DNA of 64,000 nucleotides from Marinifilum_A sediminis (GTDB lineage Bacteria; Bacteroidota; Bacteroidia; Bacteroidales; Marinifilaceae). Position 1 is the stretch's first letter. Each line of letters begins with the position of its first letter. Below, piece by piece: positions 1 to 8,735 of the stretch. The translations under genes and the position numbers were made by a program. The stretch covers positions 124,001-188,000 of the forward strand of contig CANMCX010000004.1 in NCBI GenBank assembly GCA_947496465.1. Reading direction: 5' to 3'. A model generated the notes under the pieces. The model was not told the DNA's origin, searched no databases, and saw only the letters and a program-made list of their open reading frames with translations.

Positions 1-423
1 AATTTCCTTAACAACTCCAAGATAACCTTGAGCTTCTAGTAAATCACCCACTTTAAAAGGTTTAAAAATTAGGATCATAACCCCACCAGCGAAGTTTTGT
101 AGAGTTCCAGAAAGTGCCATACCTACTGCCAAACCAGCGGCACCTAATATTGCAATGAAGGAAGTCATCTGAACACCAATCATTCCAATGACAGAAATCA
201 CCAGCATTATTTTTAACAACATGGATAGTAAACTTACAATGAATGGTTTTAATGTAGCATCCATCTCTTTCTTATCCATCAATTTCCCAATGCCTTTAGT
301 AATCATCTTGATAATCCACAAACCGATTATTAAAGTAATAATAGCCAACAACAATTTTGGTGCGTAAGCCATAGCCATAGTCCATAGCTGATCCGACTTA
401 CCAATAATTACATCCATATCCAT
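1..423 (-). CDS. MscS-family mechanosensitive ion channel (3' part missing)
   Basis: The first 141 residues of a small-conductance mechanosensitive channel; the C-terminal part lies beyond the window edge. Such inner-membrane channels open under membrane tension and release solutes. Three hydrophobic segments are visible (about residues 18-42, 58-82 and 86-124). The last has the Ala/Gly-rich pore-helix pattern of MscS (AAGLAVGMALSG) followed by FKPFKVGD, the start of the beta domain. The start is the ATG at 423-421, just before the first hydrophobic segment. The short N-terminus suggests a minimal three-helix MscS rather than a large MscK type. Family assignment is firm; its position relative to downstream genes cannot be seen. 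Confidence 0.9.
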   Translation of the reverse strand, partial: MDMDVIIGKSDQLWTMAMAYAPKLLLAIITLIIGLWIIKMITKGIGKLMDKKEMDATLKPFIVSLLSMLLKIMLVISVIGMIGVQMTSFIAILGAAGLAVGMALSGTLQNFAGGVMILIFKPFKVGDLLEAQGYLGVVKEI

Positions 424-646
424 TTTTCTACAATTTTTGGTTTTCTATTTGATTCCAATTTACAAACGAATAATTAATGAGTAGCATAATAAAAATCCCC
501 ACTAACCAAACGTAGATTAAATTTAAATAAAAATTAGCGTAAATTAAAACCTACAGATCATTAATTATTTGCGACTTGTTGGTGATAAAATGATTTTTCT
601 GTTTTGATTTTCTTAAACAATATATCTAAAACATTGATTTAACGGC

Positions 647-673
647 AAAAAAAAGGAAGCTTACGCTTCCTTT
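647..673 (-). terminator. Intrinsic terminator overlapping the deaD stop codon
   Basis: A 9-bp stem (652-660 with 665-673) with a TTAC loop is followed on the minus strand by a T run. The helicase stop codon lies in the loop, so the last codons form one arm of the hairpin. Confidence 0.8.
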
Positions 674-2445
674 CTCTTTCTGTCATAAAATCTTTTTCCA
701 TCGCTTTTTCCTCGACGATCTTTAGAAGAATCTCTTCTAAATCCTCCTCTATCACTTCGGTCTCTGCGTTCACCTCTATCGCGACCATCTCGATCTCCGC
801 TTCTTGATCGTCCCTTACGGTGACTGATACTTCCACCACTTGGTCGGTCGCCCGAAATTTCGATTCTTATATTTCTTCCTCCGATAACTGCTCCAGCAAA
901 TCCTTTTACAATTTCATCGGTAAATTCTTTATCAACATCAAAGAATGAGAAAACACCCTTCAAATCAACTCTTCCTACATTTTTACCACGAACACCACAT
1001 TGTTTGTGAATCAAGTTAAGCAAACGAGGTACATCAATACCATCTTTCTTACCTACATTGATAAACATACGATCTTCACCTTTTCCATCTTCTCTCTTGT
1101 TTCTTCTCTGAGTAGTAGATTTCAAGTTCAAATCATCGGCATTCTTGTAGTAATCCCAGAATCGGCTAAATTCTAAAGAAACAAATCGCTTGATTAATTC
1201 TTCGCGACTTAAATCTTCTAATTTTTCATTGATTCCGTCAATAAATGGAGCGATTTCTTCCTCCTGAACTTCAAGTTCGTTTACACGATGCATGAATTTC
1301 ATTAATTGTCTCTCGCAAACATCTTTTCCCTGAGGAATTTTCACTTGCTCGAAATCGGTCTTCAATCTTCTTGAAAGATCTTTTACTTTACGTTCCTCTC
1401 TTGGAGTAACCAAAGCAATCGAAACACCTTTCTTACCAGCACGTGCTGTACGACCACTTCGGTGAGTATAGAATTCTAACTCATCTGGCAACATGTAATG
1501 AATTACGTGCGATAAATCATCAACATCGATACCACGAGCAGCAACATCGGTAGCAACCAATAACTGCAATGAGCGATTCTTAAAATTACGCATTACTCTG
1601 TCGCGCTGTACTTGAGTTAAATCCCCATGTAAAGCATCAGCATTGTATCCGTCTTTCATTAATAATTCAGCAACTTCCTGAGTTTCCTTACGGGTTCTAC
1701 AGAAAATGATACCAAAAATATCAGGATAAAAATCGACAACACGCTTCAAAACATTGTAACGGTCACGATTGTTCAACATGTAATATTGGTGTTCAATATT
1801 CTTGTTGGTTGTATTTGCTTTTCCTACTGTTACTTCAGTAGGATCAGTCATATAATTTTTAGAGATTCGTCGAACTTCTGGTGGCATAGTTGCAGAAAAC
1901 AACCAAGTCACTTTTTCTTCGGATGTAGAAGATAAAATATCATCAATATCTTCTTTAAATCCCATGTTCAACATTTCATCTGCCTCATCAAGAATTAAAT
2001 ATTCTACAGCAGATAAATTAACAGCCCTCCGTCTAATAAGATCAAGAAGACGCCCAGGAGTTGCAACAATTACATGTGCTCCTCTTCTCAATTTACGAAT
2101 CTGCTCGTCAATACTAGCACCTCCGTAAACATTAACAACATTCAAGTTTAAGATGTTCTTCGAGAACGTCTTAAGATCGTCTGCAATTTGGATTCCCAAT
2201 TCCCTTGTAGGGGATAGAATCAAAGCTTGCGGTGTTTTAACCTCTGGCTCGATAAGCTCAAGCAAAGGCAAACCGTAAGCCGCCGTTTTTCCTGTACCCG
2301 TCTGAGCCAAGCCCACGAAATCTGATCTTCCGTCTAGAAGAATTGGAATCGCTTGTTCTTGGATAGGAGTTGGGGTAACGAAGCCTAATTCGGAAATGGC
2401 TTCCAGGATGGCCTTAGACAGACCAAGATTTTCAAATGAATTCAT
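661..2445 (-). CDS. deaD: DEAD-box ATP-dependent RNA helicase (DeaD/CsdA type)
   Basis: ATP-dependent RNA helicase acting in ribosome assembly and RNA turnover, typically important in the cold. All core motifs are visible: Q motif near residues 22-34, Walker A AQTGTGKT at 47-54, DEAD at 153-156, SAT at 184-186 and HRSGRTAR at 328-335. After the two RecA-like domains there is a DbpA-type RNA-binding domain (about 465-540) and a basic tail rich in Arg, Gly, Asp and Ser (about 543-594). The 594-residue length and this domain order match DeaD/CsdA better than the short RhlE proteins. It is a single-gene unit with its own -7 promoter element and terminator. Confidence 0.93.
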   Translation of the reverse strand: MNSFENLGLSKAILEAISELGFVTPTPIQEQAIPILLDGRSDFVGLAQTGTGKTAAYGLPLLELIEPEVKTPQALILSPTRELGIQIADDLKTFSKNILNLNVVNVYGGASIDEQIRKLRRGAHVIVATPGRLLDLIRRRAVNLSAVEYLILDEADEMLNMGFKEDIDDILSSTSEEKVTWLFSATMPPEVRRISKNYMTDPTEVTVGKANTTNKNIEHQYYMLNNRDRYNVLKRVVDFYPDIFGIIFCRTRKETQEVAELLMKDGYNADALHGDLTQVQRDRVMRNFKNRSLQLLVATDVAARGIDVDDLSHVIHYMLPDELEFYTHRSGRTARAGKKGVSIALVTPREERKVKDLSRRLKTDFEQVKIPQGKDVCERQLMKFMHRVNELEVQEEEIAPFIDGINEKLEDLSREELIKRFVSLEFSRFWDYYKNADDLNLKSTTQRRNKREDGKGEDRMFINVGKKDGIDVPRLLNLIHKQCGVRGKNVGRVDLKGVFSFFDVDKEFTDEIVKGFAGAVIGGRNIRIEISGDRPSGGSISHRKGRSRSGDRDGRDRGERRDRSDRGGFRRDSSKDRRGKSDGKRFYDRKRKEA

Positions 2446-2465
2446 TCTATAATATTTATGAGCCG

Positions 2466-2473
2466 CAAAGGTA
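2466..2473 (-). promoter_or_regulatory. deaD: Bacteroidota -7 promoter element (TACCTTTG) for deaD
   Basis: The minus strand carries TACCTTTG, a match to TAnnTTTG, about 20 nt upstream of the deaD ATG. I see no good TTTG at the -33 position, so this rests on one element. Confidence 0.45.
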
Positions 2474-2705
2474 ACAATTAAAATAGGAAGTATTGCCTAT
2501 TTGTGAATAGAATGATAGAATTTAGATTTAGCTCCTTAATTTTCTGATTTTTAACCAGTAAGAATAAATTCTTTTCTTGCTTAAAAATACAATATCAACA
2601 TCAAATCAAATGATTTTTTATTATGATGATCATAAATGCAAGTCTACGTTTACAAATTGATATTTTTTTATGCTTTTAATCGGTTAGAATAAGAATTCTT
2701 CAAGC

Positions 2706-3980
2706 TTACTTTTGATTACCATCACTTAAAACAATTTGCAACATTTGCTTTATATCATTTTCACTTTGCATTTGCTCGCCAACAGCTTCTGCATTTTGCT
2801 TATACTCTTCCTTATTCAACAAATCCAACAGCTTATCTTCAAATTTTTGTGTATTTATTTTTTTAATAGAAACTCCTTTAGGTCCAAGATTTAATTTGCA
2901 AATACTTTCATTCCAGAAAAATTGATCGATAAAATGAGGAACTATTAAACTTGCACATCCATATTTTAAAGCAGAATGTGTTGTTCCTGAGCCGCCATGA
3001 TGAACCACTGCATACATCTTTGGCATGATCCAATCGTAAGGTATTTGATTTACAAAATGGATATGATCTGCATGATGTTCAGGTTGAATTAATCCACCCC
3101 AGGATGTATTTACAATTGCAGGAATTTTGTGCTTCTCTAATACCGAAAGAATGGTATTTGTCTTTTCCCTAGGGTTGGTGTTTGATATACTTCCAAACGT
3201 AATGAATACAATTTTCTGATATTTTTCTATAAAATCAAGCAAATCCTGATTTGGCATCCATGAATTTAATTTATCACGCTCGTAATATCCCACTACATTT
3301 GCATTTGCCAACCAGTAAGATGGTTGTTTAAAAAGTGATGGTGAAATGGTATAAATCGATTTGGTCTGTTTCAACAATCTCTTTCTAATAGAAAAAGGAT
3401 TCAACTTATTTCGCAGGTATTTTCGCGTGGAAAAATAAACGGCTATTGAAAGTATTAAGCTTTGAAGTGAATAGGTAAACGAATTTAGAAATGTTCCATA
3501 ATTACCGCCACCCGCAAAACAGATTATCGAATGATGCTTTACCTTGTGTAAAAAACATGGAAAAGGATGAACGAATACTCCTCGCCCAGGATTCTGAAAC
3601 TCCCACACTATAGGATACACACATTTCTGATTGTAGAATACATAGTCAGGCTGTTCACGATCGAGAATTTCCTTTTGTTGCTGAACAACTTCTTTGTTAA
3701 TTCGTATAGATTTATTAGCTAAACTTAGCAATACCTTCATTCGTTTGAACCACGATCCGCTCCTGCTGGTTAACTGCTTCGATTTCTCACCAGTAATTAA
3801 TACCTCCAGAAACTCTTTGGTAAAAGGATGAAAAGTAGCATTGGATTCTTCAACTACTTCGCGAAACTGTTCCGGAAAAACATAAACCACCTCCCAATCT
3901 TTGCTCCTGAGAATTTCTCCCAAAGCAAACAAAGGCTCTATATCTCCTCGACTTCCCAATGAAAATAATACTGCTTTCAA
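2706..3980 (-). CDS. UGT/MurG-like glycosyltransferase (GT1 family)
   Basis: A 424-residue GT-B fold glycosyltransferase. The N-terminus (VLFSLGSRGDIEPLFALG) is typical of the sterol and antibiotic glucosyltransferase group. The C-terminal nucleotide-sugar site is represented by HHGGSGTTHSALKYGC near residues 328-343, followed by PHFIDQFFWN. It probably transfers a hexose from an NDP-sugar to a lipid or small hydrophobic acceptor at the cytoplasmic membrane face; donor and acceptor cannot be inferred. It has no operon partner: the gene upstream is separated by a terminator at 4101-4131. Confidence 0.82.
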   Translation of the reverse strand: MKAVLFSLGSRGDIEPLFALGEILRSKDWEVVYVFPEQFREVVEESNATFHPFTKEFLEVLITGEKSKQLTSRSGSWFKRMKVLLSLANKSIRINKEVVQQQKEILDREQPDYVFYNQKCVYPIVWEFQNPGRGVFVHPFPCFLHKVKHHSIICFAGGGNYGTFLNSFTYSLQSLILSIAVYFSTRKYLRNKLNPFSIRKRLLKQTKSIYTISPSLFKQPSYWLANANVVGYYERDKLNSWMPNQDLLDFIEKYQKIVFITFGSISNTNPREKTNTILSVLEKHKIPAIVNTSWGGLIQPEHHADHIHFVNQIPYDWIMPKMYAVVHHGGSGTTHSALKYGCASLIVPHFIDQFFWNESICKLNLGPKGVSIKKINTQKFEDKLLDLLNKEEYKQNAEAVGEQMQSENDIKQMLQIVLSDGNQK

Positions 3981-4100
3981 ATTTAGATGGTTAACTAGTA
4001 TATAAAATACATGAATTCAGATTTTGCTCTTGAATCTACAAAACAATAAACCGTAAACAAAGTATTTGTATAATCAATTCACAATATTTGATTGTACAAA

Positions 4101-4131
4101 AAAAACCGCCTCGCAATGCGAAACGGTTTTT
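4101..4131 (-). terminator. Intrinsic terminator downstream of the 4154-4549 gene
   Basis: Two stacked stems (AAAAACCG/CGGTTTTT and TCGC/GCGA) separated by a 2+2 internal loop, with A and T runs on both sides, so it could work in either direction. It ends the minus-strand gene at 4154. Confidence 0.8.
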
Positions 4132-4153
4132 ATTATATTGTTTTTATTACAAC

Positions 4154-4549
4154 TTAATTCCTTACCAACATAAATACCAATTCTGATTTTATGACCGATG
4201 GCATTTCAATTTTACGAAGATCCAAGCTTTTTATCCAACCTTCAATTTCTTTTTCTTTAAGACTGTACAAAACTTCACGAAATTCATCTATCTGATCGTC
4301 GTTGTAGTCGTTCTCTTCGAAGTTTTTATAGGCATCCAATTCTTCATCTTCGTAATAGATAATCTCCTCAGACAATTTATTGATTAAATCGGTCTCACAA
4401 ACCTCATGTGCACCACAACACTCCTCCATCGGTTCCGATGCAGCTTCTTCTTCAACCTCCCCTTTACGCGCTCTTAGCTTCTGACCAATCCAAGTTGTCA
4501 GAAAAGCAATCGCAGCAATCACTACCAGTGATATCAATAAAACTTCCAT
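4154..4549 (-). CDS. Conserved hypothetical membrane-anchored small protein with CCGAHEVCE motif
   Basis: A 131-residue protein with an N-terminal membrane helix (residues 2-21), a short basic stretch, then an acidic cytosolic part. A Cys/His cluster (CCGAHEVCE, about residues 44-52) could bind a metal. The rest is rich in Glu, Asp and Tyr. I recognise the overall type from Bacteroidota genomes but not a function, and I assign none. It is a single-gene unit closed by the terminator at 4101-4131. Confidence 0.7.
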   Translation of the reverse strand: MEVLLISLVVIAAIAFLTTWIGQKLRARKGEVEEEAASEPMEECCGAHEVCETDLINKLSEEIIYYEDEELDAYKNFEENDYNDDQIDEFREVLYSLKEKEIEGWIKSLDLRKIEMPSVIKSELVFMLVRN

Positions 4550-4625
4550 GTGTGCAAAGCTAAAAATTCAGATCTAATAAATCAAGATATCTAGATATAA
4601 GTTTGATTATTCCTTAGTATCATTT

Positions 4626-4668
4626 TAAACCCTCATCCTATCCATCTCCTTAAGGTGAAGGAAACAAT
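4626..4668. repeat. Possible intergenic repeat-like sequence (CTCATCC...CTTAAGG)
   Basis: A C/T-rich stretch with a weak CCTTAAGG dyad resembles short interspersed intergenic repeats seen in Bacteroidota. Only one copy occurs in this window, so the call rests on resemblance. Confidence 0.25.
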
Positions 4669-4691
4669 ATTCGTCTATGTAATTCAGAGAT

Positions 4692-5288
4692 TTATTTTTT
4701 CTTTCCTACAAATCGAATTACCATTGCTTTACCTTGATGTAACTCTCCCTCATCCAAGTCTACTTCCAGCTCTTCTATATAAATAGGCTCGAATTCTGGA
4801 AAATCATGCTCAAATTCAGAAATATCGTAAAGCAAATTATCGTTTTTTGGTCCTCCAGAAGATCTACCTAGTTGTTTTTTCGAGAATACTTCCACAATCA
4901 GATGTCCTCCTTTTGCAACCGAATTAGAAATGAATTGATGTGCTTTGGACCGATCATCCTCCGCTAAATGAAGATAAAACACTCCTACTGCATCAAAATT
5001 GCGATCGGAGACTACTAAATCCAATATACTAGCCTGAAAACAATTTACCGTAACACCTTGCTCCGATAAAAATACTTTTGCATTCCTCACAGCCTGTTCA
5101 CTGTAATCAAAAGAATCTACTTTCCAACCAAGTTTCGAAGCAAATGCGGCATTTCTACCTTCACCATCGCCAGGCAATAACACTCTGCCAGTATTTAATT
5201 TAATCAGCTCACTCTCAAAAAAGGAATTGGGCTTGATACCGTATATATGTTTAGCTTCAGTATATTTTTCATCCCACATTTCTTTCAT
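4692..5288 (-). CDS. Class I SAM-dependent methyltransferase
   Basis: A 198-residue Rossmann-fold methyltransferase. Motif I is LLPGDGEGRNAAFAS (about residues 37-51), followed by the acidic residue of motif II in SFDYSEQAV. The compact length and the DGEGRN form of motif I resemble the TehB/thiopurine-methyltransferase-like group, which detoxifies small molecules, but the substrate cannot be read from the sequence. Downstream is a strong hairpin and then a lipoprotein gene, so it appears to be transcribed alone. Confidence 0.85.
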   Translation of the reverse strand: MKEMWDEKYTEAKHIYGIKPNSFFESELIKLNTGRVLLPGDGEGRNAAFASKLGWKVDSFDYSEQAVRNAKVFLSEQGVTVNCFQASILDLVVSDRNFDAVGVFYLHLAEDDRSKAHQFISNSVAKGGHLIVEVFSKKQLGRSSGGPKNDNLLYDISEFEHDFPEFEPIYIEELEVDLDEGELHQGKAMVIRFVGKKK

Positions 5289-5316
5289 TACATCGTTGTT
5301 TTAAGGTTATAAAACA

Positions 5317-5346
5317 AAACCACAAATTACAGATAATTTGTGGTTT
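5317..5346 (-). terminator. Intrinsic terminator of the 5368-6057 lipoprotein gene
   Basis: A perfect 13-bp stem (5317-5329 with 5334-5346) with a CAGA loop, followed on the minus strand by TTTTGTTTT. Confidence 0.8.
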
Positions 5347-5367
5347 CTATCTCATATTAATTAGATA

Positions 5368-6057
5368 TTATTTTCCACCAATTGCTTTCTCGTATTCTGC
5401 CTTGTACAATTTCACCTGATTGGTTAATCGTTCAATTTCAGCTTCATTTTTAACTTTCACTTTACGCAACCAACTTAATTTTCCGTCTCTCTCTTCTATT
5501 TGCTTTTTTAATTCGGCAATTTCATTGTCTTTGCGAGAAATCGCATCAATTGTCTTTTTCTTTTCTGTTTTCAGCTTTTTCTTATCCCATTCAGCTTCTA
5601 TTCCAGCAGTTTTAATTTCTTCAGATAATTTTGCTGATTCAGATTTCAGATCTTGAACCTGTTTCATCATATCAGCAATTTTACTTTCGTTATTGCTATT
5701 TTGATTGATGATTTTATTGTATTTCTCAAGGGTTTCGTCTAATCGAGTTTTTAAAGCTGTAGTATCCGACGCCAATCCCATTAATTCAGTACTTAAACCA
5801 TCGATCTCAGAATTCTTCATAGCATTACTTTCAGCCATACTGTTCTTCATTTCGTTGAACTCGGCTAAAGTTTTGTCTAGTTTGGAATTCAAATCACCAA
5901 TTTGCTTTTTCTTTTTTGAGTTCTCTTTATCAAGAGCGCTAACTTTTGCATCGCTTCTACGCTTTGCATATTCCAACTCTTCATATTTCTTTTTCGATAC
6001 CACACAAGAGCTTAACATCAGTGATACTAAAGACAGAACTAGCAATTTATTTTTCAT
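5368..6057 (-). CDS. Coiled-coil lipoprotein resembling the N-terminus of OmpA-family lipoproteins
   Basis: A 229-residue protein with a lipoprotein signal (LMLSSC, lipid-attached Cys about residue 18) followed by VVSKKKYEELEYAKRR, the start typical of Bacteroidota OmpA/MotB-family lipoproteins. The remaining 200 residues are heptad-patterned coiled coil rich in Lys, Glu, Asn and Leu. The peptidoglycan-binding OmpA domain that usually follows is absent and the protein ends at IGGK. It is probably a periplasmic outer-membrane-anchored rod or spacer. A terminator follows, so it is a complete unit rather than a frameshifted fragment. Confidence 0.75.
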   Translation of the reverse strand: MKNKLLVLSLVSLMLSSCVVSKKKYEELEYAKRRSDAKVSALDKENSKKKKQIGDLNSKLDKTLAEFNEMKNSMAESNAMKNSEIDGLSTELMGLASDTTALKTRLDETLEKYNKIINQNSNNESKIADMMKQVQDLKSESAKLSEEIKTAGIEAEWDKKKLKTEKKKTIDAISRKDNEIAELKKQIEERDGKLSWLRKVKVKNEAEIERLTNQVKLYKAEYEKAIGGK

Positions 6058-6223
6058 AGAATGTATTTTTATGTCATTGGATAAATTTCAATTTCTAGTA
6101 TTTAGAACTGAAATACAAGCGAAGATATTTCTTATTCAACAAAAAATAAATAAAACAGCCTAAAATTTAACATTTTTTAAAGCCAAAGCAGGTCATTTCT
6201 CTTTTCCTAAACTGATATTAACA

Positions 6224-6231
6224 TATCTTTG
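6224..6231 (+). promoter_or_regulatory. Bacteroidota -7 promoter element (TATCTTTG)
   Basis: TATCTTTG matches TAnnTTTG about 105 nt upstream of the ATG at 6336. The -33 region has only a TTTT/TTTC stretch near the expected distance. Confidence 0.4.
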
Positions 6232-6335
6232 TATACTTTAGTATGAAGAGTGAAACTAAAATTACCAGTTTGTAATTCATATTTGGCAAATTAATTGATA
6301 GACTCATTCAAACGAATAAAAAAATCCTACATAGC

Positions 6336-7562
6336 ATGCAAAAATTAACTCTTTTAAGTATTGCTCTTTTGTTATTCTCTTTTGTTGGTAAGACTCAAGA
6401 GACACAAAATGAAGAAGAAAACTCTAAAATTATTCGAATAGTTGGTAAACTAATCAATAAACAAAACCAGGAGCCCATTCCATTTGCAAATGTTGGTGTT
6501 ATAGGTTCTTATATTGGTGCTGCATCGAATCTCGATGGAATTTTCGAATTTAAAATCCCTGGTAAATACAGCGAAAAAATGATTCAGGCTTCGGCGGTTG
6601 GGTTTTCTACATTCACTGCAAAAGTTGCCGATTGTGTAAACACAGATACATTATTTGTTGAATTAATTCCAAAAAATTACAACATTGGCGAGGTTGAAGT
6701 AATGGCAGAATCTCTTGTTCTGCAAAAGAGAATTAAGATGGCTATGGAACGAATTCCTGAAAATTACATTCAAACTCCTTTCAATTACGATGTTTACTAT
6801 CGCTCAGAGAAATTCGAAAACAGCGATTTAAGCCGCTTAAGAGAAGCTGCTGTTAGAATTTACGACGATAAAGGTTATCAAAGAGCCGATGCTTACCAGG
6901 TTTTTAAGGAGCGAGGATACAAATTTCTGCAGGTGCGTAAAAACTTTGAACCAGCTTCGCTTGCTGATGGGTCAACCTATTTAGATGAACTGTTAGAAAT
7001 GGATATTGTAAGAAGTCGAGGAAATATTTTAAATGGCAATCATATTGGTTTCTACGATCTTAAATTAGATCAGATTACCGAATATGAAAATGATTCGATT
7101 TGGGTGATTAGCTACAAAAGCAAACGACCTATTCTAAGTAATACAGGTGATTATTACGCTAAATCATACTCTGGAAAAATTTATATCAAAATTAAAGATT
7201 ATGCAGTAATTAAAAATGAAACACATGTTGTTGCAAGCAATTACTCACCACAAGGACGTAGTTTTTATGTGAACGAAGATCGCCAGAAATGGAAACCACT
7301 AAAAATTGAATATAATTTTAACGTTACCTACAAACAACATTCTGGAAGATACTATTTGAGTTACGTAAATTACAAACGTCATCACGAATTACAGGAAAAA
7401 ACAAGTGGGACACAAAAGATTTTGGATATCAATACAGAGATGCTGATCACGAAGATTAATACAGAAGATCCTGAAGCAATCGAAAAAAGGTCATACTATG
7501 AGAATATGCCTTACGATAAGAAGTTTTGGGAATCGTACAATATTATATTTGACGGAGAATAA
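6336..7562 (+). CDS. Exported protein with carboxypeptidase-like regulatory domain
   Basis: A 408-residue exported protein. A signal peptide (about residues 1-20) is followed by a CarboxypepD_reg-like beta-sandwich (about 33-115) with the family pattern of IPFANVGVIGSYIGAASNLDG. This domain is common at the N-terminus of TonB-dependent receptors and in stand-alone Bacteroidota surface proteins. The remaining 290 residues are rich in Tyr and beta strands and lack a plug or barrel that I can recognise. The role is unknown. It is a single-gene unit with a strong terminator immediately after the stop. Confidence 0.78.
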   Translation: MQKLTLLSIALLLFSFVGKTQETQNEEENSKIIRIVGKLINKQNQEPIPFANVGVIGSYIGAASNLDGIFEFKIPGKYSEKMIQASAVGFSTFTAKVADCVNTDTLFVELIPKNYNIGEVEVMAESLVLQKRIKMAMERIPENYIQTPFNYDVYYRSEKFENSDLSRLREAAVRIYDDKGYQRADAYQVFKERGYKFLQVRKNFEPASLADGSTYLDELLEMDIVRSRGNILNGNHIGFYDLKLDQITEYENDSIWVISYKSKRPILSNTGDYYAKSYSGKIYIKIKDYAVIKNETHVVASNYSPQGRSFYVNEDRQKWKPLKIEYNFNVTYKQHSGRYYLSYVNYKRHHELQEKTSGTQKILDINTEMLITKINTEDPEAIEKRSYYENMPYDKKFWESYNIIFDGE

Positions 7563-7565
7563 GGA

Positions 7566-7590
7566 AAGAGGCGAAAGCCTCTTTTTTTTA
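7566..7590 (+). terminator. Intrinsic terminator after the 6336-7562 gene
   Basis: Stem AAAGAGGC/GCCTCTTT with a GAAA tetraloop, followed by a T run. Confidence 0.88.
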
Positions 7591-7593
7591 TCA

Positions 7594-8118
7594 TTACATT
7601 CTAACAATTGAATACACCAATTGATCCATATGCTTTCCATTTTTATACACAGCAGCAACTTGTCTTGACTCTAGTATAAATCCAGCTTTCTCAAGTACTT
7701 TTGAGGATGCAATATTGCCCGAAAACACATAAGCATACAAACGGACGATATCCATTTTGTCGAAAGCAATATCCACCATTTGTCTTACCACATCAGTCAT
7801 TATTCCCTGATTCCAATACTCTTGCCCCAGCCAATAACCCAACTCCGCCGATTTACAATATACATCCTGCTGTTTCTCCACACCAATACAACCTACAGCA
7901 TTTTCTCCCACAACAATTGCCACGTGATAAGCATCAACACTTCGATTCGAGAAACGAACCCAACGCAAGGCATCGCTATAGGTATAGGGCGAAGGAAAAC
8001 TATCCTTAAGGAATTTTGAGACTTCTGTATTGTTTGCATATTTCACAATACTGTCTTCATCGCCTTCTCGCCATTTTCTTAGCAGGTATTTCTGAGTCAT
8101 TTGTTTTTCCATTTTCAC
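7594..8118 (-). CDS. GNAT-family N-acetyltransferase (RimJ/RimL type)
   Basis: A 174-residue acetyl-CoA-dependent acetyltransferase. The sequence YLLRKWREGDEDSIVKYANN, the LGYWLGQEYWNQGIMTDVV segment (acetyl-CoA binding motif A) and NIASSKVLEKAGF are typical of the RimJ/RimL subgroup, which acetylates ribosomal protein N-termini or small amines. The true substrate is unknown. Three Met codons lie within the first seven residues, so the start is uncertain by a few codons. Confidence 0.85.
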   Translation of the reverse strand: MKMEKQMTQKYLLRKWREGDEDSIVKYANNTEVSKFLKDSFPSPYTYSDALRWVRFSNRSVDAYHVAIVVGENAVGCIGVEKQQDVYCKSAELGYWLGQEYWNQGIMTDVVRQMVDIAFDKMDIVRLYAYVFSGNIASSKVLEKAGFILESRQVAAVYKNGKHMDQLVYSIVRM

Positions 8119-8173
8119 CTCCCTTGCTATAATCTACAAGTTCATGAAAAATATATGATCTCACAATTTTAGG

Positions 8174-8201
8174 GAATAAAAAAACCGCCCAAATAGGCGG
8201 T
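8174..8201 (-). terminator. Intrinsic terminator of the DUF5606 gene
   Basis: Stem ACCGCC (8184-8189) with GGCGGT (8196-8201), followed on the minus strand by a T run. Confidence 0.82.
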
Positions 8202-8225
8202 CAAGTATTTTAAAGCAGTATACCT

Positions 8226-8645
8226 TTATTCTTCGGTATTTTCTAATTGCTCTTCTTCTTTATCAAGATCTTCTAACATATTGTTTTCTTGCAACAAGTT
8301 ATACCATTGGAAAACTTTCTTCATATCAGAAACATAAACACGATCTTCATCATAGTTAGGAAGAACCTCTACCATATATGCTTTTAATTCTTTTCCTGAA
8401 GCCTTGTGACTAATTGCTTTTCCTCCGTTTTCTTTCTCTTTGATGCTTTTGAAAACTTCAGCCAATTGTACATCCCCTTCGTCGGTAAAGATTGCAATAT
8501 CCTCTAAAGCACTGATTTTTGATGTAGCATAAGCTGGCATACGTTTCTTATCAACCAACGATTCTACGATCAATGCATTTTTAGCATTGGATACCATTTT
8601 AAAAAGACCTGAATGTCCTGATATAGCTAATATTCCTTTCAACAT
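8226..8645 (-). CDS. DUF5606 family protein
   Basis: A 139-residue protein starting MLKGILAISGHSGLFKMV, the characteristic N-terminus of the DUF5606 family found in Bacteroidota. The function is unknown. The N-terminal half (about 1-55) looks like a small beta-barrel, the middle is helical, and the tail is very acidic. I chose the ATG at 8645 because an upstream in-frame ATG would add 22 residues unlike the family. It lies just downstream of the TerB/DnaJ gene on the same strand, with about 90 nt between them. Confidence 0.8.
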   Translation of the reverse strand: MLKGILAISGHSGLFKMVSNAKNALIVESLVDKKRMPAYATSKISALEDIAIFTDEGDVQLAEVFKSIKEKENGGKAISHKASGKELKAYMVEVLPNYDEDRVYVSDMKKVFQWYNLLQENNMLEDLDKEEEQLENTEE

Positions 8646-8735
8646 ATTTTCAATTTTTATTTGGAAGCACAAATTTATAATTCTATTGTATTTTATAAAA
8701 CTATTTAGCAAAAAATAGTCAAAATAAGAGCTTTA

